Positions 54,773-64,000 of a stretch of 64,000 nucleotides of DNA are shown piece after piece. Source of the stretch: Piezodorus guildinii. Lineage: Eukaryota; Arthropoda; Insecta; Hemiptera; Pentatomidae. The notes below the pieces were generated by a model. That model had not been told where the DNA came from. It saw only the letters and a program-made list of their open reading frames with translations, and searched no databases. The position numbers were made by a program, and so were the translations under genes. Each line of letters begins with the position of its first letter. Positions within the stretch are counted from its first letter, which is position 1. Location: the NCBI GenBank assembly GCA_023052935.1, contig CM041294.1, positions 27,979,212 to 28,043,211 on the forward strand, in the 5' to 3' direction.

Positions 54773-55519
54773 AAAATAGTTATCACACAAAGTCAAATAT
54801 ATACTACTAAAAAAATTCGGGTTACTTTGTCAAAAACAATTTCTCTACCTCAAAAAGTACGGCAGAAACTTTTACTTTCAAACTCAATTTTAGTTCGTAA
54901 AGCGCCAGGCTCGTTTCCAGTATTCAAGCCACTAATAACTTTTTTTTTCCCCCAAGCTAAGCAAAACCCCAACCACAAGAACCTATTGTAGGATGTGGAT
55001 TCAAGAAATAAACTCAATTTACATTGAAGAGGACGTTTCTTAGTTAATTAAGGCTGTAAAAAAAAAAAAAAGATTAAAAATAAATATGATTTTAATTAAC
55101 TCAATCCAAACCTGAAGTTTAAATTGAGATTCCACCTTGAGACGGAATAATTAAGAAGTTTGTTAACTTTCTCATTAATTATTATATTAACTGCTGACGA
55201 GTGCTTACCGCTGCTATGCGGATTTATGCTGTATTGCTGGATCTTCAACTTTTAATATAATAGTAGAGAATAAGAGAGATAAATCTCTAGAACCTTCCTT
55301 AAATATTTTATTTATTTTCTGGAAATATACAGCCATCATACTTTAACATAATTTATTCACTCAATTCCTTTTACACTACTGTTGGAACTTTGCTGTAAGT
55401 TTATTTGCAAGAAATCTTTGTCTCTACTTACATAATAATACTGCTTCGTTCATTTTAAAACTTTTTTTCTTAAATACTTTATCTTCAAACTGTATTTATT
55501 ATTTGTCGAGTTTAGTATT

Positions 55520-56600
55520 TATGAGGCTTTTGATCCAGTTTGGCTTCCAGGACTGCTATAGAAGCTCCGTCAATTCCTCTCTCCAGCGTACTTCCTATTA
55601 ATTCTTTCCTATCTCTCTGATAGAACCTTCAAAGTTAACCATAACCTTTCTTACTCACTCACTCGTATTCACTCAATCAGGCGGTGTACCGCAAGGCACT
55701 ATCCTTACTTCCTATGCCAATGACGCAGGTGTGTGAATAATGATCATGGTACTGCATCACAAATTCTACAGAACCATCTATCAGCCATTGAAGAATGGTG
55801 TCAAAACTGAAGAATCAAAATAAATCCTAATAAATCACATCAAATAGACTTTACTCTACGTCGTAAACCTATGACTTCCTGCCCCCCGTATCCTTTAACA
55901 ATATCTTACTAACTCCTGTTGAACAGATTCGGTACTTAGGACTCCACCTCGACAAACGCCTAACATGGAATCCTCATACTAGACTGAAACGACAGGAAAC
56001 TGCTCGTAGATACAGATTACTACAACACATACTCGACAAACGCTCAAAACTTCCTACTTACTACAAAAAACTCATTTATATATAAACCTGGATAGGCAAA
56101 ATTTAGGACTCCACTGTAGCATCGTCCGATTAGCCATAGTAGCATAAAGTGACGTTAAATAAATAAACAAACAAACTCATTTATATAACAATTATCACGC
56201 CTATTTGGACCTATGGCATTGAGTTATGGGGGTCTACTAAACCATCGAATTCCTCTCGCATCCAATCCTTGCAGTCCAAAATCCTTCGTAAAATCCGCAA
56301 TGCTCCTTGCTTTGTTACTAATAAAATCATCCATAAAGACCTAAATACTCCATTAGTTGAAAACTTGGCCCGTTACAGATATACTTCTTTTCATTCCAAA
56401 CTCGCTGCCCACTCAAACCCCCTTATCCGTGACCTCTCCTCCATATCTATTCCCGACACCTCCTAACATAAATTAGACATTGGAGTGCTACCAATGGTTA
56501 GTTTCTTCTCAGGACTACCATGTAGAACACATATAAAGCCTATTTACTTGTATTTATTTAATACAGTTGTAAATTTCTTTAAATAAAAAAAAAAAAAAAA
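55520..56600 (+). pseudogene. Jockey-like element, 3' half, interrupted
   Basis: It is decayed with stops and frame shifts in the RT part (LSYLSDRTFKVNHNLSYSLT, then ATARHYP, then VEQIRYLGLHLDKRLTWNPH). A clean stretch then runs through RLKRQETARRYRLLQHIL and, after a 90-bp insertion, TIITPIWTYGIELWGSTKPS to the stop near 56465. Poly(A) follows at about 56586. It is the same family as 46570-47110. Confidence 0.8.
56083..56172 (+). mobile_element. SINE family 3 tail inserted in the Jockey-like ORF
   Basis: A 90-bp insert (CCTGGATAGGCAAAATTTAG ... GACGTTAAATAAATAAAC) is flanked by a perfect 15-bp duplication, AAACTCATTTATATA (56068-56082 and 56173-56187). The insert is the 3' end of SINE family 3, 5'-truncated. 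Removing it and one duplicate restores the reading frame of the host element. Confidence 0.92.
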
Positions 56601-56869
56601 AGTATTTATGATATTTAGCCCCCTAGCTATGGGAGGGTAAACAGAGAATTATGGTATAAATTGAGGTAGTGAAAAATGTATTATCCTTAGAATGGATAAT
56701 TTGTCTTCGTTTTTCCATTCGATATTTTTATTTAAAATCGGCAATCATCTTCATCACACTAGTAAAAGCTCGCTCTTTAGTTTTATTTTTAAATAATATA
56801 TCATTATTGTTGATGTAGAATTATTCTAGTGTAAATCATCAGGAAATTATTAGTTAGTAGACGCTTTTA

Positions 56870-57117
56870 TTGGGTTGTTTCACATGAAATGTCCGTTTTT
56901 ATAGTTTCTAAAATACATAAAGGATTTTGCAGGCCTCTATTGTTTTCTTCCGAATGTTTGCATATTTAAAGTAAACAGTTATTAATCCTCTACCTTTGTA
57001 TTATAAACATTAGCTTCCCAATCAATTACCCACTTTTTAGTGTACCTCCAAATATGAACATGGAAACACACGATTTTCGAGTAATATTTTTGTACGAGTT
57101 TAAACTCGACCATTCAG
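56870..57117 (+). mobile_element. Mariner copy 3, left-end fragment
   Basis: It has the same TTGGGTTGTTTCACATGAAA start after TA and the same leader as copies 1 and 2. A start ATG at about 57055 is present. It stops abruptly within the HTH region at CCATTCAG, where a family 2 repeat begins. Confidence 0.88.
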
Positions 57118-57310
57118 TTTATTTTTCCTCTTTTATATAATTATTCGCGGTTTTTTGGTTAAAAAACAATAATGATTTTTTTTCTCCATCTTCGAAAATA
57201 ACGTAGTTACAAGCGTATATATAAGGAAGATTTAATTTTTCATTTTATTTTATTTATTTATTTTTTTTTATTACAAAGTTTCATTATTGAAAATAATAAA
57301 CAAAAATTAG
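57118..57310 (+). repeat. AT-rich subunit repeat (family 2), fragment
   Basis: It matches about 35705-35830 (ATTATTCGCGGTTTTTTGG, AATAACGTAGTTACAAGCG). It is joined directly to the broken mariner. Confidence 0.65.
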
Positions 57311-57724
57311 CTAATAGGAAAAAAATGTTTTTTAAGATTAAAATAGTGATGAAAATAAAAATGACCCGCAAATACTTTCTCCAAGTTCAAAATACTTTTC
57401 CTTAGTTGATAAGCCATAATTAATATTCTTATTAATTGCGGAAAAATTCCCAGTTCCAAAGAGGAAAAGAAACAGTGAGGGATATCTAAGTTAAAAACTG
57501 GCGACTGTTAATTGGACTTGCTAAATTAAGACTTTCTTCACAATGCTTTCGCTTCGGCGGATTTCTCTCGAGTCGGATATTATTAAAATTCAGTTGAAGT
57601 AAAGTTCTGGAGCGGAGGAATATATTTCATAACGTTACAGTATTGTTTTCAGGAACGCAATATGGCTCTGTTTTGGTTTTGAGAGTTGGAGCCTTTTCTG
57701 ATATTAAATATAGGAGGGAAAAGA

Positions 57725-57852
57725 AGATGGCCACGAGACCTTCTAGTTTAGATTCATAGTGGAGTGATGCCAATGGGCATTTTCTCTTCTTATCTGACAG
57801 CTAATTTACTTGATGTATTAACTAATACAGTTGTAAATCTCTATAAATAAAT
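57725..57852 (+). mobile_element. Jockey-like element 3' tail, third copy
   Basis: GGCCACGAGACCTTCTAG, then GTGGAGTGATGCCAATGGGC, then ACTAATACAGTTGTAAATCT and an A-rich end. Only the last ~130 bp are present. Confidence 0.65.
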
Positions 57853-57856
57853 AAAA

Positions 57857-58724
57857 ATCTGGTGCGGGCAACACACGACTTTCACTTACCTCAATTTTTA
57901 AAATCAATGAAAGAATTTTCAAATACAATTAGAGATAAAAATACGTGAAACTATTAAAGAATTAAGTAAATTGAATTTATATAGAAACATGTTTTTTATT
58001 AAAAGGAATATTATATTATTATCTAAAATAATCATTTAGTTTTATCTTCTTTTCATCACTCTCTATTAACTTTTAAAAACTTGAGTATAAGATAATATTA
58101 TAATATTAGGTTTCCAACGGTGTATCATACATGTATATTACTGCTCTTATGTTCAAAAACAAAAAAAAATATTTTTTCTGTTTTCTCCTTTAGTTGGGTA
58201 TCGAATTAATTCAATTTATATATTTACCTGTCTTTCATCAGTGGTAATAAGATAATATAGTTATTTTTATAGAATCAACAAAATAAAGGTACTTTAGAGA
58301 AAGAAAAATTAAAATATCGGCATTTAAGCCCTGTTAGACCATTTTAATCAAAATGAAACCTACATGATATTAAAGCACATTAAATTTTACATCGATAAAG
58401 CGAGTTTAATCAAAATCGTCGGAACCTTTTTCGAGAAAATCGAAAAAAGGTGCAAAATGCATGGTATAAAGTGGCTCTTCTGGCAAGCTCATTTCGATGG
58501 AAAAGGTTTGTAACGTCTCGGGCGTATATTTGTCTTAAATATGAAATTCAAGTTTCCTAAGACTTACCGTTTCCGCCCGGGAGTTACCACACACACACAC
58601 ACACAGACCTATTTGCGGGACTTGGTTATTTGGACTCAGGGGACCCTAAAATGTGTATTTTCGTTGAAAACTGGAATTCGAAAATTTTTACGATCCCAAT
58701 ACTTTCCCTTACTATATATAGTAA
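57857..58724 (+). repeat. HINE-like repeat, copy I (nearly full length)
   Basis: It starts ATCTGGTGCGGGCAACACAC, has the inner ACTTTCACTTAC, a CA tract at about 58588-58605 and the palindrome CTTACTATATATAGTAA. The last bases of the terminus are cut where CTCAATG begins. It is the best plus-orientation copy. Confidence 0.92.
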
Positions 58725-58734
58725 CTCAATGTTT

Positions 58735-58805
58735 ATGCTTGGACATGGCTCAGTAATGCCCTGATGATGGCTCACAAGCTTGAGCCGAAACGTTGGCAAA
58801 ATTAA
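58735..58805 (+). repeat. Hammerhead-core-like retroelement fragment
   Basis: CTGATGA (58761-58767), one T, then GGCTCA/TGAGCC stem around a 6-base loop, then GAAAC (58787-58791). This order of CUGAUGA, stem II and GAAA is that of hammerhead ribozyme cores, which occur in Penelope-like elements. The extra T before stem II and the lack of a visible stem III and cleavage site make activity doubtful. Confidence 0.4.
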
Positions 58806-59683
58806 AAACTTTTCAAAAATGACTGATTCCTGACTATTCCACCTATAATAATTATCATAAGATCATTTTTTTTTTTTTTGTATTAATCTTTATTTTTTAT
58901 TTGTTTTAAAAATAGTCATTTTAAATATAATTAAAAGTTTTTGTCACGAAAGTGAAGAATAATAAAAGAGAAAGACTTTAAAAAACGATCGTACTTCAAT
59001 TGTTTGAAGACTGCCTCGTGGCGAGTCGGTACATATGTAGCGTCCGAACGGTGAAGATGTGCCGTCCCATAGACCCAAGTCTCCTCTTAAGAAATTCTGA
59101 ACGTTTGCGAACGTATTTCTTCATCTTATCATCGTTCCCCTTGGAACTTGGAAGAGCCGCCCTGCGGTCGTTTTCTTCAACACTCAACTGGACATCTTAC
59201 ATGAATATAGCCTATCTATATCCATTATTGGAACATTTAATTTCTTAATTATCATTCTTAAAACTATTTAATTTTGATTCCTATATTTTTTACATCTTTA
59301 AGTATTTAATTAAGTTAAGTTTGTTCCTTATATTTTCTTCAATATTTAAATTAGGTTTATATTGTTTCCTCTATTTTCTTACGGCTGTTTAAATATATAA
59401 TTAGGTTAATTTTGTTTCTTATCTTTCTCATATCAATTTTATGAGGTTAATTTTGTTTCTTATCTTATTTATATGTATTTTATTTTAATAAATGTATTGT
59501 GATTCGTCGTTTGCTTCCATTATTTTTATATTTTAAATCTATACAGTCCATTATTTTTTTTTAATCGAACCACCCTCAAAATTTGAGTTATCACTTGGAA
59601 GCACTGTTCTTTCACGGATAGCTCAGCGTATGCATATACGAAGTACATGTTATGTTATTTACAAATAAATATTCAATTGTTTT

Positions 59684-60214
59684 TACTTTCCTTTACTATG
59701 TATTTCATCGTGAAAGTTTTCTTATTCCAGTTTTCAACGGAAATTTTAGTGTCCCCTGAGTCCAAATAACCAAGTTCTGCATAATGATCCGTGGGTGGTT
59801 AGTCTAGCAAGAAACTGATAAGTAGCAGAAAACCGAAATTTCATATTATAGGAGTATATATGCCTGAATTGTTTCTTAAAAATTTCCATTTAAATTTGCC
59901 AACCAAAACATTATCTTAAAAACGGCTCCGGCGATTTTGATTAAACTCGCTATATCGATTGAAACTTTAATGGACTATAATATTAATTTTCTGTAACATC
60001 TCAGGCGTATATTTGTCTTGAATATGAAATTTCAGTTTTATAGGACTTTTCGTTTACGCGCTGGAGTTACCACACACACATACACACACTTTTGCAGGAC
60101 TTGGTTATTTGGACTCGGGGGACCCTAAAACGTGTATTTCCGTTTAAAACTGGAATATAAAAATTTTCACGATCGCAATACTTTCCCTTACTATATATTT
60201 CATATATAGAAGTG
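59684..60214. repeat. Two HINE fragments joined head to head
   Basis: The left part (about 59684-59985) is in minus orientation, starting ACTTTCCTTTACTATGTATT. The right part (about 59990-60214) is in plus orientation, ending with the CA tract and AGTGAAAGTAAAA. The pair forms a foldback structure with two outer termini of the same kind. Confidence 0.8.
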
Positions 60215-60652
60215 AAAGTAAAATACGAAACTTTTATTGGGTAAATTTATTAGTGTTAAAAAAATAAATAAATAAAATAAAAAAATCTTAATAGAATTAA
60301 TTCCTTGTAGGATTCGATGTATATACCAAATTATACTGGACTACAGTGTCTTATTCAGTCTTATTATAGATTGATGGTGAAGAAACTCGGAGCTGGGAAT
60401 TGTTAAATGAACAATGAAATCCGTAAGTTGATCAATTGCTATAATTTGATGAAGCGTAATTGCCTATCCATCCATCAAACTCTAATGGGCACCGCTACAT
60501 CCATTCCCCTAAGTAACCCTTGTGTTTACATCATAAATGTTTTTCTTCTTTTCAAACTGATCTTAAATACTTTACGAAGGGTTTATTGTTGATAGCTAAG
60601 AATATTTACGGCTATCAAGAAAAACACACAAATAGGATAAACTTATTTTTAA

Positions 60653-61541
60653 TTATTTCGAATTCCAGCTTTCAACGGAAATACACGTTTTAGGGTCCCC
60701 TGAGTCCAAATAACCAAGTCCCGCAAAAAGGTCTGTGTGTGTGTGTGGTAACTCCCGGGCGGAAACGAAATGTCCTATGAAACGGAAATGTCATATTTAA
60801 GACAACTATATGCCTGAGACGTTACAAAACCTTTTTCATCAAAATGGGCTTACCAGAAAAGCCACTTTATACAATGCATTTTGCAGATTTTTTCGATTTT
60901 CTCGAAAACGGTTCCAATGATTTTGATTAAACTCAATATATCGATGTAAAATTTAATGGGCTTTAATATCATGTAGGCTTTATTGTAATAAAAATAGTTT
61001 GGCATCGCCTAAATGCCGATATTTTAAATTTTCTTCTTCTAAAGTATCTTTAATTTTGTATATTTTATAAAAATAACCATATTATCTAGTTAGCATTGAT
61101 ATATAACAGCTAAATATGCAAGTTGAGCAAATATGAAAAGCAGTAAAAGGAGAAAACCGAAAAAATATTTTTTAAATGCAATTTTTCTTTTTTGAACATA
61201 AGAACAGTAATATACATGTGTAATATACCGTTGGAAAGCTAAAGATTTTATAAAAAATATTAACGATTACACAAGAGCTTGTAAAAGTTAATAGAGAGTG
61301 ATAAAAAGCCGAGTGATAAAAATGATAAAATACTAACTGATTATTTTAGATAATAATATGATAGATTTTTTAATAAAACACATGTTTCTATAGAAATTCA
61401 ATTTAATTAATTCTCTAATAGTTTCACGCATTTTTATCTCATTTTACGCATGTTATTTTTATTTTAACTGTATTTGAAAATTCTTTCATTGATTTTAAAA
61501 ATGGAGGTAAGTGAAAGTCGTGTGTTTCCCGCACCAGATTT
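60653..61541 (-). repeat. HINE-like repeat, copy K (hairpin end missing)
   Basis: It begins just inside the terminal palindrome (AATTCCAGCTTTCAACGGAA), with (GT)n near 60733-60746, a full body and the end GTAAGTGAAAGTCGTG then CCCGCACCAGATTTT. Confidence 0.9.
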
Positions 61542-61552
61542 TGATTGTTGTT

Positions 61553-61832
61553 TATTCGTTTAACGTCACTTTTATGCTACTATGGATAATCATACGATGT
61601 TACAGTGGGAGTCCTAAATTTTGCCTATCCAGGTTTTATTAGGGTAGGGATCTTTAACGAGTACCTGATATCGTACAGGCTCGGAACCACCTTTTTACGT
61701 CACCACCGAAGGACGGCATAGCTAAGGATTTTTTACTATCATTAAAAAATCCTAGAGCCACCCGCAGGTTTGAACCCGCGACCTCTGGCATAGAAAGTTG
61801 TTATGCTGGCCACCCTGCTACCGGTGATCCCA
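61553..61832 (-). mobile_element. tRNA-derived SINE, family 3, best copy
   Basis: On minus it begins GGGATCACCGGTAGCAGGGT with B box GGTTCAAACC, then the body GCCGTCCTTCGGTGGTGACG. It ends GACGTTAAACGAATAAACAA. It directly follows HINE copy K. Promoter boxes are tRNA-like; the parent tRNA is not identified. Confidence 0.78.
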
Positions 61833-62447
61833 AAATAATCTTTGTATATCGTCAAAACCCGTTGATAACATAAAGGAGAATTATTTTCATTCATGGGTAA
61901 AGCTTTACACACTCACACACAAACAATATATATACTAAAGCTTTTATATTAAAGCTTATTAGATGCTTGTTAATTTTATTATTATAAGTATTTTGGTAAA
62001 ATGGGCGGTTTCTATGATATCGGGATGAACACTGTTAAAATTCGATCAATCCCTCTGTTTAAGACACTAAGTATTATATGAACAAAGATATATCGGTACC
62101 TATTAGACCTACAGACGTCTATCGGCTTTCAAATTGAAGGTTATTCATTGCCCATTAATGTATATTATAATGAGTTTTTTCGTATAATGCATGGTTTCTG
62201 TACCATTTTCCTTCATAATGTTAAAATGAGGTAACTTCCAGAATTTGGACCATTTCGGATGGCCGCAAATTCAGACCAGTTTGAGGTGACAGACAAAACC
62301 ATGTTGTACAACTTGGCTAAAATGTGAAAATCACATTGAAAATTTTCTTCTCATAATAGGCATTTTTCGGCTTCGTCTATTGGACTATAAGTGATAGTCG
62401 TGTGTTGCACTCACCAGATTATTTTTACATATAGTCTATTTACGTAC

Positions 62448-62800
62448 TCAGGCTTCAATAATGGCTAAAACGAGTGAAAATTCCCAGTATTTGCCTGCTA
62501 CTAACCGGTACTTATTGGGCACAACGTGACAGGTGTTGCACAGCTCCTACCTGGCGATCTGAGGCCTAATTGTGATTGCTATCTGCCGCTGATACCTTCC
62601 GCTTGGAGGAAGATTGATAGCGAAGTAACCAAGCACATTAAACAGCCTTGGCACGTTCATGTTCAATGACATATTAGCGCTCCAATCGGCAACCAGTTTA
62701 ATGACTCCAGCTTTTATTTGACACATTAATGAGGCTCTAAATATATGTAGTGTATCCAATCGTGTTCGATAGCGGATATTTAACCTTTGTATTGATTGAA
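62448..62800 (-). other. GC-richer segment of unknown nature
   Basis: On minus a 70-residue frame (62547-62759) contains VADWSANMSLNMNVPRLF and ends at a CAG|GTAGGA donor-like site within its last codons. Composition differs from the repeats. It could be a host exon fragment or an uncharacterised repeat; no similarity is recognised. Confidence 0.3.
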
Positions 62801-62935
62801 TTACCTTTGACCAATTTTAATAATGAAAGAGAGAAAAATGAAGGCCCTACTTCCTGACCTGCACTCAAACGTCCTTCAAATGCAATATTCTTTTACTTCA
62901 TTTTTCAAAATAAATACAAATGTCAATACAAAAAA

Positions 62936-63455
62936 TCTGGTGCGGGCAACACACGACTTTCACTTACCTCCGTATTTAAAATAGATTAAAGAATTTTCAA
63001 ATATGAGTGAAACCATTAAATAATTAGTTAAATGGAATTTCTGTAGAAACATGTGTTTTATAAAATCTATTAAATTTTTATCTAAATATCAGTTAGTTTT
63101 ATCGGCTTTTCATCGCTCTCTATTAACTTTTAAAAGCTTGTGTATGAGATAATATTTTTTCTAAAATCTTTAGCTTTCAAACGGTATATCATACATGTAT
63201 ATTACTGTTCTTATGTTAAAAAAAAAACTAATTGAAAATATATTTTTTCAGTTTTCTACTTTAGTTTGATATGGAATTCGTTCAACTTATATATTTATGT
63301 GTTTTTCACTGGTCGTGACAAGATAATATAGTTTTTTTATAGAATTTACAAAATTAAAGGTACTTTAGAGGAGGAAAATATAAAATATCGGCATTTAAGC
63401 CCTGTCAGACCATTTTATCGTCCGAACCGTTTTTGAGAAAATGCATTTTGCCTAA
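62936..63455 (+). repeat. HINE-like repeat, copy L (3' half missing)
   Basis: A clean 5' end (ATCTGGTGCGGGCAACACAC, ACTTTCACTTACC) and body to TTTTTGAGAAAATGCATTTT, then an abrupt switch to SINE family 3 sequence. Confidence 0.88.
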
Positions 63456-63592
63456 ATTTTGCCTATCTAGGTTTTATTAAGATAGGGTCTTTAACGAGTA
63501 CCTAACATCGCACAGGCTCGGAACCACCTTTTAACGTCCCCTCCGAAGGACGGCATAACTAAGGATTTTTTACTCCCATTAAAAAAAATAAT
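63456..63592 (-). mobile_element. SINE family 3 partial copy
   Basis: It matches the body of 61553-61832 (TTTTGCCTATCTAGGTTTTA, CCCCTCCGAAGGACGGCAT). Head and tail are lost. Confidence 0.72.
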
Positions 63593-63656
63593 CCATAATA
63601 TGAGGGATTATGGAACTTCAAATAATAATGAGTTTTTTTATTTAATGTTATTTCAG

Positions 63657-64000
63657 GACAAAGTAGTGATCGACAACGATGGTATAGATGCATTTTTCGA
63701 CTTATTGAAAATATTGTACAGAATAGTTAAAGAAGAACCCAAAATTACCCCTGGCGATACCCTGAGCCCCCAGAGCCGCCAGCCCATTCCGAAGGAAGCA
63801 CTAATGACCAAGAAAGGATCTGACCACAATAGTCCTGGATACATAATAGGCCGCACCCCCCCTTCCCAGAAAATCCTTCTCCAAGTGGCTTTATACCGCC
63901 TCGGAATGTTTTTTCATAATTTAGGGGGGCCACTCTCCCTTCCGCTTCTTTACAATTTTATCTTGCAAACCACCTCGGATAGAATAATAAAAAGGGCAGG
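63657..64000 (+). CDS. Possible internal exon, open to the window edge
   Basis: After a good acceptor (TTTATGTTATTTCAG in essence, ending at 63656) a phase-0 frame stays open for 114 codons. It starts DKVVIDNDGIDAFFDLLKIL, then YRIVKEEPKITPGDTL. The first ~30 codons look protein-like. The later Pro/Gly-rich C-run sequence (GRTPPSQ, NLGGPLSLPL) looks more like repeat DNA read by chance. It could join the phase-0 first exon at 44796-44822. No family recognised. Confidence 0.35.

Noticed and set aside
58996..59248. Overlapping frames of 63 and 82 codons on opposite strands in a GC-richer patch
   Set aside because: Neither strand shows a family motif, and the segment follows a retroelement fragment. 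I could not choose a strand and list no gene.

Overview
The window is AT-rich animal nuclear DNA with GT-AG introns, mariner, Helitron-type and non-LTR elements and tRNA-derived SINEs. It reads as an insect genome scaffold; a hemipteran-like insect is my guess, and no marker fixes the order. A run of 100 N at 23854-23953 is an assembly gap. There is no bacterial-style operon, CRISPR array or viral genome.

The left third (1-29.6 kb) holds host genes. MED25 (minus, 12098 down to 405 and past the left edge) and AASDH (plus, 12632-22496) diverge from a 533-bp shared promoter region. I traced both exon by exon, with consistent splice phase, by homology to their families. AASDH then converges on a CLPB/SKD3-type gene (minus, 25793 to 22633). 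Their stop codons are 136 bp apart and their poly(A) signals nearly coincide. The CLPB AAA+ core is absent and probably lies in the N gap. An intronless F-box-like gene follows at 28127-29479. MED25 is a nuclear transcription co-activator subunit, AASDH an adenylating enzyme with a beta-propeller tail, and CLPB a mitochondrial disaggregase. They share a neighbourhood, not a visible pathway.

The right part (29.7-64 kb) is mostly mobile DNA with a few orphan host-like exons. These are a terminal coding exon on minus at 32648-32861, a GC-rich first exon with a 9-codon coding start at 44796-44822, and a possible exon at 63657-64000. Repeats include about a dozen copies of one family with HINE/DINE-1-like architecture (subterminal inverted repeats, GT tract, terminal palindrome), a second AT-rich family built of degenerate subunits, and three tRNA-derived SINE families. 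There are also RTE-like and Jockey/I-like non-LTR fragments, internally deleted mariners, two short Helitrons, and inverted-repeat elements.

The most informative structures are nested insertions readable to the base. A Helitron sits inside a HINE copy, with the empty site visible in paralogs; it carries a reverse-transcriptase fragment next to an apparently bypassed 3' terminus. A 90-bp SINE tail sits inside a Jockey ORF, flanked by a 15-bp duplication. A 61-bp hairpin unit occurs three times directly plus once inverted at 48.2-48.5 kb and matches no element type I know.
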